From Artemia franciscana (Eukaryota > Arthropoda > Branchiopoda > Anostraca > Artemiidae): a stretch of 64,000 nt of DNA. The stretch is taken from positions 44,959,152 through 45,023,151 of the forward strand of contig NC_088865.1 in NCBI RefSeq assembly GCF_032884065.1. The letters are read 5' to 3'. A program made the position numbers and the translations under genes. A model generated the notes under the pieces. The model worked only from the letters and a program-made list of their open reading frames with translations, did not search any database and was not told the origin of the DNA. Numbering within the stretch: the stretch's first letter is position 1; every line of letters starts with the position of its first letter. Shown piece by piece: positions 31,245-43,200 of this stretch.

Positions 31245-34200
31245 TCAAATAGGATACTGGTAGTGTACAGTATTAATAAAAGCAACAACAACAAACTTAC
31301 CTGATAGTCAGATTTGATAATGCCATCCACATCTTCACTGTCCACTTCGCATTTGGCAACGACTACTTTTAATGCATTGGTGACATCTTTTTCCATTCTC
31401 AGTGCTTGATGAAGAGCTGTTTTCATACTAGTGGCATCATTGGTGGATGAAACCAAATCAAAGTCACCAGTGGCTGGGTACTAAATTAAGATCCTCGATA
31501 ATTAGATGAATATTTGAATATAAGATAATCCTAGTCAATGATACTTACCAATAGACTGTAATTTTACAACACATCATTTCTGTTCGTCGAATCTCAGCTA
31601 AATTGTGATATTCCTTGTATTTTCTTCTTCTTCTTGTATGGATTATTATGGAGACACTTTCGCATAATCGCATTGTCGGAATCAAATTCTTGGTCTAGCT
31701 GATGAGGCTAAAATCGAACTCCAGGTTCTGTCTTGCCAAGCCAATATCAATACAACTATACCACCACAGGACTCTTTTCTTTTTTTTAATCTTTCTGTCA
31801 CATATAACTAGCCGAGTGTCAATGGGTAAGAAAAAAAAATCATTATTTTTAATAACTTATACTGACTAATATTTTTTTTATGATATAGATGCCTGGAAGG
31901 GCTTAGTGTGGCTTCTATGCTTTCTTCTCTACATAATTAAGAAAGATAGAAATAGATTTTCAATTTATATAGTTCCTCTCTGGGCATTCAGAACAAATGT
32001 ATTTCTTTCACGATCAGGGTTGTCATGGAAATGCCAAAATACTATTTTAGTATTTTGTGATCCATGTAGTATTTTTTGAACACTTTTTTTGAAAGTAGTA
32101 GTTTTTTAATACTTTTTGCTAAAAGTAGTATTTTTTCAGAACATTTTATAAAAGTAGTGCCTTTTTAAAATCTGATGCGCATTAGCAATCTGTTCCCTCG
32201 TAGAAAAGGAACTTAAGCTGATTTTGTTCACAAACATCGCTCAATAGGATGTAACACATGACATACTATCATTTTCATTAATCGTCTTTATCTCTTGTGA
32301 TGCTAAAAAAACCAATAATAATAATAATAATAATTTATTACAAACCCGCTTATAAAAAAGAAACATGAAGAAGCGGAGCAAAACAAAAGAAAAGAGAAAT
32401 TAAAGACGAAAACAAATCAACCGAACATAATAATCACTAAATACAAACAAATCACACTTCAACTATCAAGCAAAAAAGTCGCTGGGAAATCAAATAATAG
32501 TGCCCTGTGTTTCACGAGAGCTTGTTTTTCAAAATTCGGCATGAACTCAACAGGATCAGGTATATGATACTTTTCTAGGAGACCAGTGTTACGGAGGTAA
32601 AGTGGCAGACCAAGCAGAAACTTTAAATATTTGCAAAAGCCTGAACGGATTCGCAACATATCCGAATTCGATAGCCAATGCCAAACGGGTGAGATGTAGT
32701 GAGCAAAGGGAAGAGCGACGGCACGATACAACCTAGCAAGAATATGCTTATTAAATTTAAACTTCAGAGCTGCAAGTTTAGCATACCCAGACCGAAAACC
32801 CGACAGAACCTGGTCAACAAAAAGAGCACGCGAGCTTCTGAGGTCGCTTCCATATGTGATACCTAGGAACTTCAACTTGCGGCTTGGAAGTACTACTTGC
32901 CCTGCAACGGTAACACGGGTAGCCTCGCGACGGGCAACTTCAGACGGCGCACGCGGGGGTTCAAATACAAGAAATTCTGTTTTAGCAGGGTTAATAACCA
33001 GACCAATATTAGTATAACCTCGACTTAGGAGATCGATATTAGCTTGAAGGTTACAAAGCGATGTGCTCACCAGTAATATGTCGTCGGCGTAGCACAGTAG
33101 GCTCACATCCATACATTCAGTGTTAAAACCACCGTTAATCTTTTTTGTTACCGACGAGGTTAGTGAATTGAAGAGAACAGGGCTTAAAACCGACCCTTGA
33201 CGCAGTCCCCGGTGAAGCTTAATCGGTTTCGACAGGAATTCACTACTCAACTTAACACGGATAAGGCTACTCGAATACCAGTGCCATAGGACGGCCGCTA
33301 CATGTGGGTTCACACCTTGGTGCAGCAGGTTCAAAATTAACTTTGAATGAATTACCGAATCGAACGCCGCGGACACATCTACTGCACAAATTAAAAGAGT
33401 CCGTGATTGATTCTGAGCTTTCGATACTATACGCGTAAGGAGGCGATGTGCAAATGCACAACCGAGGTGGCGACGGAACCCGAATTGTCGATTGTCAATT
33501 TTACACTTGCGTAACAGCTCAGGTAACAGAAGTCTCTCTAACACTTTGCTTAATGTACTAGAAACTGTTATAGGCCTATAGCTAGAGCAGAGGTTACGAT
33601 TTTTTCCCTTCTTCAAGACGTTAGACACAATACCTAGGGCAAACGACTTAGGGACTGCACCAGAATCAAGGCACATTTGATATAGCAGCGTCAAGTGCTC
33701 AATGAGCAGAGGTGAGCTACAGCGGAGGTGTTCAGTCACAATTCCGTCGTGCCCGGGAGCCTTGCCCTTTCTCAGCTGCTTAATAACCTGGAGCACTTCG
33801 CCTATTGAGACGGTAAAATAGTTCCGTTGGCTCAAGAGGGACGCAAAAGCTCGTGAGAGCTCGCTATCACTTTCGGTTGTTAGTTGGGCATGTTTGATCC
33901 CAAAAACTTCACTATAGTGTTTTACCCACTGCTCCTCAGGTATGTTACTAGCAGGGTTTGTCACTGGTTTAGACTGTCTAAAAGACTTCCACATAGATAC
34001 AGGATTATTTGCTGCTTCTTGGGAAGCAAGTTCGGCTTCGGCAGCTTTAAGATCACTTACAGACTTATTATAAGTTTTTTTCGTGTTGCGGAACTGCTCA
34101 AACACTACACCTGACCTAGGCCTCTCGCAATCGCGCCATAATCTCAGCCAAAACTTAGCACGAGCTTTGGCTTGCCTTACTTTAGGAGAGCGACTCCAGC

Positions 34201-37200
34201 CAGGCTTGCTGATTCCAGGTTTAAAACGGCGAGTGGGTACAGAAGCCTGCTCAGCCGTTTTCATTGCATGTATAATCTCAGTACAATAAATGTCTAGTGC
34301 TACCAAATCACTCGAGCCATGCATCAAGAGCTGAAAGGGAACTTTTATCTTTCCGAGAATCTCATCACATGTCTGTTTATACTGGTCGGCGTTTATTTTA
34401 TTCCACTCAGTCTTGGTAGCATAAATTTGGGGCTTATTCGGCCTACACGGGAAGAAGTTAGCCTTAAAGCACAAGCCAAGGTGATCACTTACTGTGTGCT
34501 CAGAGTCCACGGTGACTGGAGCACCTAGAGAGAAGTTACATAGCACATGGTCAATGTTTGTCGTTGAACCGGAATTATGGATGTACGTATATGCGTCAGT
34601 CTTTTCACAGAGATCATACCCAGCTGGGATTACTGAGAAGAAGATTTCGGAGAGCTTATTTGATGGGTTCGTTAAGTCGCACTGAAAGTCACCGCAGACT
34701 AGCACTCTTCGATTGCCCAGCCTAATAAGTAAGCGCGAGAGGCGGCCACAAGCTTCCGAGAACCGTTTTTCGGAAGAGAGGGTGTTTAGGTTTGTTGGTA
34801 GATAAACCGTGATCAGAACAAAACCCCCGGGGCCAGGAAAATCTACAGCGAGGAAGAACTCACACGATTCCAGCTTTTGACATTCAAGCGAACTGTCCGT
34901 TATGATAGCAGTGCCCCCACTAGGTCGACCGCGGACTGAGGACCTTTTTGCTTCATGCATGAACACAGTTTTTTGATTCAACTGTTCGAAAAGACCAAAA
35001 TTTTCGGAGGTGAGTAAATGTTCTTGTAAGCACACAACATTAAATTGACGGCATAGTTCTTTAACGTAGTCTAGTTTGACTGAATTGTGCCCATAGATAT
35101 TTCGGCAAATGATGGAGAGAGAAGTCATTTCGTTGTAGTAGGCTTTTTCATAGCATTTCTAACTAGTGGGCATCTCATGCTGTATGAGGGGTGGGTGTTG
35201 TGGCCTTCTGGGCATAGAGCACATTTAACTGTGGTGGACGTGCATGGGGACGTCCGTGATGCGACGTGGGCACCGGCGCACTTAGAGCACTTCGGAGCGT
35301 TGCTGCAGGCACTAGAGAGGTGCTCGAAAGATTGACAGTTAAAACATCTCTTGGGGAGCTCTTTATAGGCCTCAACCCGGAAGTGGGTGTAGTCTACAAC
35401 TATTCCGCGTTTAATTGTCTGATCTCGCGCGAACGAGTCTTTAAATACAAGTTTCACTGTGCCAGAGGTGCCGAACCGGTGGACTTCCGTAACTTCGGAG
35501 TTCGCAGCAATAATTTCTTCCTCTGTGGTTGCCGGAGGAACGAATCTTGCCACCGCTAAAAACTTTGGTTTCCGGTAAGAAACCTTGACATCACGGACCT
35601 TTTCTTTCAACATGTCTGCGAGGATTTGAGCTGAATCCGCCGTATCGAGAAAGGCAACTAACCCACCTTTTCGTTGAGTGATCCGGCGAATATGTCCTTT
35701 TCCACCGTTCTTTTCGATAAATTCCTTCTGTTTGGCACATGATTCAAGGCTTTCCGCCGGCACATTCGCTATCACTACAGGATTCTCAAGTCTTTCTGGT
35801 TTCGGTAGCGGGGGCCAGACAGTAGGGCCTGACGGAAGGTAGATCTTACACTGATCGATTAGTCCCTCTATTTTCTCTGTGCACTCGTTAACTCTAATTG
35901 AAAGAGAAGTCAGCACATCTTGCGGTATTCTAGGCACTTCGCCAATTTTCCAGATAGTAAATCTATAGGTGAAATTGGCTGAGTTTTCTGCATTCTTGAT
36001 AGCATCGTATAAATCACCCATGAAAACATCACTCTGCAAACCAGCTCGGCGGTCCTTCATTACATATTCATCTCCAAGTTGCCGCAAAATATCGTTCAGT
36101 TTGCAATGCGCAGCGTACAGAATGTCTTTTCCGTAAAATTTACTTCCCGTAGCAACCACCGCGTCACGGGAAATATCGGCATATCGCAAACTTGTCTGAG
36201 CGAAATTCAGGACAGGCGCGTATATATATTCGTAAATAGTCTCTTGTGTCATACCAACGAACTTCACTGCTCAAGAGCTGAAAGTAGTCCAGAATCTTGA
36301 ACGTTTTATTTTCTTTCGCACACAATACACCTTCACGCGTCGAGCGCTGAATGAACGCCTACTGAAATCACCCAGGAACAAGGGAAGCGTAAGTACCCCC
36401 TCACCTTTTCCCCGCAATTTTCGGGTAACTGAATACCAGCGGGTACAGTACGGCGCTTGCGGGGGGTTCCTTCCCCTCTTCTGCTTGCTCCCAGTAGAAA
36501 TCAGCACCTTAATGATATGGGAAAAATTGTCTTTATAGATGGCGCCCCGATCAACTTAAGAAAAAAGATGGCGCTGGTGAGGATGTCCGAAAAGAAAGAC
36601 CTATTCTAGGGATTGGAGAATATCACTCAATTTAACTTAACTGTAAAATTGTCTATTAAAGGGTACAAATCAATATGAAAACAACCTCAAAGTAGTGCAA
36701 TAACTTTATCCCATTAACAGCAAACAAGCAAACTCAGGCACATACACTCTGGAAATAATACAGATGGCAATGGAATTGATAACGTACAATGCAATGTACG
36801 TTACATTCAAGGTTACATACAGTACTTTGATTTGGGGGAACTTCGGTGTCTTTCGTCATACTTTTAAGCCCCCACGTAACTTAATGTCTGTATGTAATCT
36901 AAGGTCATAGACAAAGTTTAGCCGTTTTTTTTATTTTATTTGACATTACGAACACCTGCCTCTGAGAGCTAGCTACAAAAATATTGGAAACTGGCAAAAT
37001 GAGTTAATTTTTGCTTATAGAAAAGGCTATATCTTGGTATTAATGATGTAAAATGGAGAACGGGCTATCCCTCCAAGATATTGAAAAAACGTTTTTGAGG
37101 GATAATTTTATTGAAAAGTTTTTCTCGCAGATTCAACGAAAAATTTTACCACTCCCTAAAGTTTGAAAGGTATATTTTTTGCCCCCCTCCATATTTTCGT

Positions 37201-40200
37201 GATTTAATATCATTTTCAGAGATTCTTGGTGGTGGGAGGGTACAGTTAACCCTGAAGTGACTATGAAAACCAGTAGATAGCAATTTTTTGGGTATAAGCA
37301 TAGATTGGGAATATTGAGAATGAAACACGTTACGAAAAGAATTATTACTTACTTAATTACTAAATTACTTCTTGCACTATATCTTATCCTCAACATCCTT
37401 AATGTTTAAATATATAGCCAATATTATATATTTTCCATGCATTTTTCCATCCGTCACTCTTGTTTCAACCTGACTAGATTTAAGTTGAATCAACACTGAC
37501 GAAAAGAAGAAACGGAAAAACACCTGGTAAATGTATAATTTGTGCTATATAGTTGCATATTAAGGAGGGAGGGGGTTAAAATGTAGTAGGAGTGTATTCA
37601 GTATTTGTTAACCACAATATTTGTGCATATCATAGAAGTCGAATAATTTTCTTAACATATTTCCTTATTTGAATAGTATTTATTGAAATAGTATTTATTA
37701 TATACTATTCTATATTGAATAAGGAATATACTATTCCTTATTGAATAGTATTTATTATTTGAATATAATAGTAATATTTTATTGGAATAGCATTTAGTTT
37801 AGAAGGACGTATAAAACAGACTAATATCATTTTTTGAAAAAAAAAACGGTAAATAGGCATGCATTTGTTTAGGGACAAACAGAGGAGGAGGTGAGCATTG
37901 AGCTCGATAACATTAAAACTCCAAAATTGTCAGGCTTTTATTTTACACTTGTACCCCCCCCCCCCCCCCAATTGGTGACTTCCAATTTCAAAAAATTACG
38001 GTAGGCCTATACATAACTCTCATCACTAATAGCTAAAAATTCTCAAACTGAAATTTTTAGATTGCACCCTTTTGTGTGCAATCGCAATTTATTGCCCCCA
38101 ATTTAGATAAATATTTAAAAAATGGGACGAAAAATGGTAGCGTTGTCTGCTTTCCTAAAAAAGTGCCGAAAGAAGACATTAAACAACAAATAAAAATAGC
38201 TTTTAGTGGGGTTTCAACAGACAAAGGGTAAATTGTCTGAATACAAGTCCAGTCGGCATTGTCCGTCATGAGTCAAAAAACGAATCTTGATCATCCCTTA
38301 GTTTTATGTATTTACTACATAGGCTACTACTTCCAATTTTCTTACCCATTTTCCTAGAAAATGGATAGTCTGAACGTGATATTACCACTCGACAACCATG
38401 GGTAGTTGAAAGTGAACATTCAGAGATAAGAAAATTTTGCTTGTAGTTGCATCTCATATAAGTTGCCCTTCTGTAATATCAGAAGTTAATTGAAGAGAAC
38501 TACACAAAGAGAAGCAAAAAATAATTCTGGCTTATATGGTAAGCTAAAGAGAGACTATGGTGCCCAAATAAGATGTGATCCTTAAGAGATGTTCCGTGCA
38601 TTGCGTGGAGCGCAACACGTGACAAATGTTTTGGGATATTGTACTTTTTATGCCGTGGTAGTACTCTTTAGACACCTTGAGTAGTACCATTAATTTCGCT
38701 AGAGTGGCAACACTGTTGATAAGCGACTTTCAGTGATCATAGGAATTAGTTTGATGGTGTATATCTAACTTATGTAAGACGGTCAAAGAAGGATAGTTCT
38801 ATGTTGATGGGTCTTTCGGATTAAAGGTGGGAGGGGGGGGGTATCTTCCTATTCTCATTTTAACTATCAAAAATGCTAAATATCTCATTTTGAGTAACTT
38901 GCTTTGAAATGGATATAAAGTAAAACCTTCAACAAATTGACTTGGGTCTAAGAATATTAAACAAAGCTTCATTTTCAAGAAAGACATTTTTAGGGGAATA
39001 TTCGTTTCATATTAGCTAACTATAATAACAATAATTCACTTGTGAAAAAGCCAATGAAGACCGTGGTTCTGCTGTTCCTAAGTCACGATTTGAAAGTCTA
39101 AATTGGAGTCAAAGTGGGCTATTCGTTGTTTGGCAATATTTAAACAACACCCTCGTTGTTGGCAATATTTGCCAACATCCTCCGAGGGTGTTGTCGGCAA
39201 TATTTAAACTGAAGTATAAACAGCACCCTCCGACTTGGCTCACCAATGCTTATAGAAAAATATACAGTTTGAGCTCTTGGTATCAAAAAAAAATTTGTTC
39301 TATCTAAATTATTACCAAAGTATCTGGAAGATAGTCATCACTAATATCACCGCGCATGCGTAAGTAGGCAAGAAGCTCATGAGCATGTTGTCTTTCTTCT
39401 GACGCTGAATCCTTGAAAAACTTAGCCAAGCCAGGTCGATTGATTTTGTCTTGGTCAAAGAAGGCACCCTAAAATTGAAAAAGAATGGTAGGGTTTCCTT
39501 TGATCTCAAAGGTCTATTTATAGGAATATCTCAACCAACATATATAATTCGCAATGTCGATAACTCCCAGTAATTTCTGATGTTATGCAAAAGTGACAAT
39601 GGTTAATGTCAAATTCAGGTAGTTTCCAACCCACATAAAAGAGTTTCTGTTTTTTCGCTTCTTTTTATGCCTAACGTCCTACACGCTCTGTTGCTAGTTC
39701 CCTAACAGTTCTGTAAGTACTTGTTAGCTAATAGTCCTTTAATTACTGATGAATACTTACTAGAAATCTTTATCAAGGGATAGGTGCGTTAACTTAATAG
39801 ACACACGAATTCCGAGAAACAAAAGACCAACAGAGACGAAAATCGGAAAAAATTTATAAAAGTCAGAGGGTACCCCGTCCAACTTAAGCAAATTGACTTT
39901 GGTCTACAAATATTCAACAGATTTTCATTCTGAAGAAAAACAATTTTTAGAGAAAATATTCGTTTCTTATTAGCTAATGATAATACTAATAATTCATTTG
40001 TAGAAAAGCCAACGAAGACCGTTGTTCTGCTGTCCCTTAATCACGGTTTGAAGTTCAAAAATCGGAACCAAACTCGGCTATTCACTGTTTGTAGCTCTAG
40101 TGTTTCAATTGGAGTGTATACAGCTCCCTCTGACTTGGCTCAATGGTCCTTATAATATACAACGGGCAATACCCTATGGTTGTTTCACCGCTCCCCCGTT

Positions 40201-43200
40201 TTTTAGATTCTATTTTTTTTTATATAGAGACGTCATCAAAATAGACGCTTTGACGAATTTTTGCCTTTCATTGTTTCAATTTAAACAGAAATATTTTAAT
40301 GTTAGTTAGTAAAACTAGAAGAAAATTTTCCGAACGCGCAGTGTTAGCTCATTTTTGGTTCTTCAAAGAACCAAAAATGAATAAATCATATGGACAATTT
40401 ATAAAACAATGGAATGGAATTGCACATATCTTATGACTTTCTTTTTTAGGGGGTGGGAATTGGACCAAAGACCAAACTTGGCCGAGTGGGTTGGTGCGCT
40501 GGATTCGGGATCCCTTGTCTGAGAGGACGCGGGTTCGAATCCCAGTGTACCCAATTCTTCAGTTTGGGACGGGGGTCAGTGGCGTGACTCTGTAAGCTTA
40601 GCCAGAGTCGACCCAGCTCTAAATGGGTACCTAGAGAAATCTGGGGAAGGTAAACAGGAAGGGTGTGCGAAAGCACAGGATGGCTGGCCTCCAGCCCCCC
40701 ATTGCACTTCCTGGCTGAAGGGCCAAGAAACGGAGATCAGCACCGCCGGTAGTCTAATGCCGTATCCTTTACCTTTTACCTTTTACCAAACTCAGCCAAC
40801 CCCTCCCTATGTACATGACAGCTTTGAAAATTTATTTGAATAATTTGAGGTGCAAAATAGCAAAGTCGAATCAAGTACCAGGTAGTCACAGACTTCCCAT
40901 CTGTAAGACAATAAATACTGGAGAATTACGGTATGGGTTGTCAAGTTTAGCTTGGCAAATAAGGATAACAATTCGTGCGAAACCTTGGAAATCTAAATCA
41001 CACGTTTTATAAGAGCTCGAAACAGATGCTAACTTTCAAAAGGTTTCAATGCAGATTTTCAGAGCTTTTTACCATTCAGAAAGGATGCGTGAACACATTT
41101 CTTAAAAATGTGCTGAAAATGGGTTTAGTTCGTTCAGCAAAAAAGGAGAAGAATATGAGAAGTCTATTAGCTTAGAGCTTGTAGTATATTTTAGAATAGA
41201 TTACAAGTACTTCTAATTTATCATATTTTATTTACAGATTTATATAAATAGATTTGCTAATGTTAATCAGTTTCTATTTTAATTCGCATTAGTATCCTTA
41301 CATTCTTACTTAAAAAAAAAAAAATGTAATTTACAAAAAATTCCTAAGTGCAAAATGGCAGAAAGGAGAATTACTTAGCCCTGCAGTGTGACATTGCCAC
41401 TCTCCCTTCCCTAGAGACCTAAAATGTAAAAAAGAAACATTATTCTTTGAAGTTTCAAAAAATACAACTTTTTTCTGTAAAAAACAAACTTTTTACAGAG
41501 ATTTGCTTACCCCTCTCATACCTCAAATAGATCTTTACAGGCTTTAAGAGAATATAGCCCCCCCCCCTTTGCATTCCAAAGTCGTTGAATTTGTACGATT
41601 GTTTCTGGTAATGCAATTTAGTTGGTGTTAAATCGAAAACCACTTGTCTCATTAAATCTCTGATTTTCACTTATAAACACAGTTCTACTCATCGAAAAAT
41701 CCTGCGTCAAATGGTGTGTATCTCGATTGCCCCCGACTCATAAATTGGGAGATACAGACATGGTGGAAACAACATATCTCGGATTACCATAGAGGGATGT
41801 CAAGCGGAAACCACGTATCTCGCAATTTTTTCTTTATGGCATATATTGCCTCCAGAACAAAGGAACTGTTAGCACTGATGTAACAACAGCACCATTGTAG
41901 ATCAGATATTTCATGTTCCAACACAATTCCTAGCGTTAATTAACATATTGTTTGGTATGTTATGTATGATTTGAGCCACAGTTCAACAGGATCTGACTAT
42001 ATTCCCAATGAAGACGACGAAGTCAAGCCATCTCACCTGGGAGAAAAGAGCTCTGAAGTAAACTTACGATTTACCTGAAGCTTGTGTTTCCAGTGGCGAA
42101 CGGGTCTGCAAACAAGCCTTTGATTCAAAGAGTAAGGAAGTAGACATAACTGGTCCAAAAGAATTAAGAGAGTAAACTTCAGACGAGGAAGAACTCCTCG
42201 TCTAGAACATGTGTCTTGAACATATGGTTCATAAAGTGAGGAAGGTCTTTCACGTAAAAAGTATAAAATAAAACAATAAAAAAAAATGTCTTGAGAGATT
42301 TAGGAAAAAAAATGAAACAGAATTGAAGAAAGGTGGAGTAGAACAGAAGCAAGAAAAATTTGGCTAAAACCTTGTCAAAAATTAAGGTGTAAGGTCTGTA
42401 AAACCTTCTCAGATGAACAAAGAACTAGGATATTTTTTTAATACTTGGGTCTCGGCAATAAAATCCAACAGTGAGATTGGTTATGTGCCCACTCTCATTC
42501 GGTGCCTGTTTCGGATGAACAAAGAAAATGGATATTTTCCTGTTATTGGGGGCTCGGCAATTAAATCCAACATTGTTTGCCCACTTTCATTTTGTGCCTG
42601 TTTCAAAGCAAATTTTGAAAGCAGAAACAAAAAGAAAGAACACTGCAAGATATTATATGGCCCCTGATGATGGAAATAAGAAGAATGATTGTCTAAAAAA
42701 TTTCTGTGCAACGCTAGATCTTAAGGAGTTTGCTACGAGAAACGATAAGAAATTAAACCCTCCAAATAAGATACACAGGGATGTCTATAAGTATGCAAGA
42801 AATTGCATAAAAGACTTACCTGCTATGGATCCTATTACTGCCGTTCTTCTACAACGAAGAAGTATCTACCTTAAAATTTCAAAAATAAGTCGAACCTATT
42901 CAGGCTGTACACCGAACACTGCCAACAAATTGCGGGTGACCTTCATGAATATTTTCAACGAGTTTGACTTCAGCTTCCCCAAACAGAGAAAAGATAAACA
43001 CTTGCTTTGTAATATGTTGCAGTCTGCTCAGGATATGACAGTAAGTGAAAAATTGGCATATACGAATGACATAATAGAGAAGACAGCATCCAGGTGGCAC
43101 GTAGAAGTCATCTGTTACCGTGCTGAAGTTGACTAGTGCCACATTAATGCATGCTTTGATTCAGAAAAGCACATAGCACACCACACAGAGAGGGATGTTC

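Larger units (their letters stand above)
28170..31300 (-). other. Ferritin intron 4
   Basis: Contains a direct repeat (28290-28605), a LINE relic (29225-30115), a diverged tandem repeat (30540-31135) and a 52-base poly(T) run. Confidence 0.7.
32312..36560 (-). mobile_element. Full-length LINE (non-LTR retrotransposon) with two intact ORFs
   Basis: About 4.2 kb on the minus strand: a GC-richer 5' UTR (about 36560-36268), ORF1 (36267-35125), ORF2 (35128-32459), a short 3' UTR and an (ATT)n tail at 32334-32314. It is markedly GC-richer than the surrounding intron, which places the 5' edge near 36530-36600. Target-site duplications were not found by eye. Both ORFs are uninterrupted, so the copy is recent and may be competent. 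Confidence 0.92.
31481..39315 (-). other. Ferritin intron 3 (7.8 kb)
   Basis: Hosts the full-length LINE (32312-36560), inserted in the same orientation as ferritin transcription. Outside the element are the degenerate SINE, an AT-rich palindromic patch at 37640-37760 (AATAAGGAATA/TATTCCTTATT at 37718-37742) and one copy of the exon-flanking duplication. No gene seen at 36600-38900. Confidence 0.6.

Noticed and set aside
40466-40545. Possible functional tRNA gene (A and B boxes present)
   Set aside because: Flanked by a SINE body found again at 9395-9683, and the acceptor stem does not pair convincingly.
42413-42667. Direct repeat of GATGAACAAAGAA...ATTTT within 42410-42560 as a separate gene start
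   Set aside because: It is a short internal duplication next to the transposase relic, not a distinct gene.
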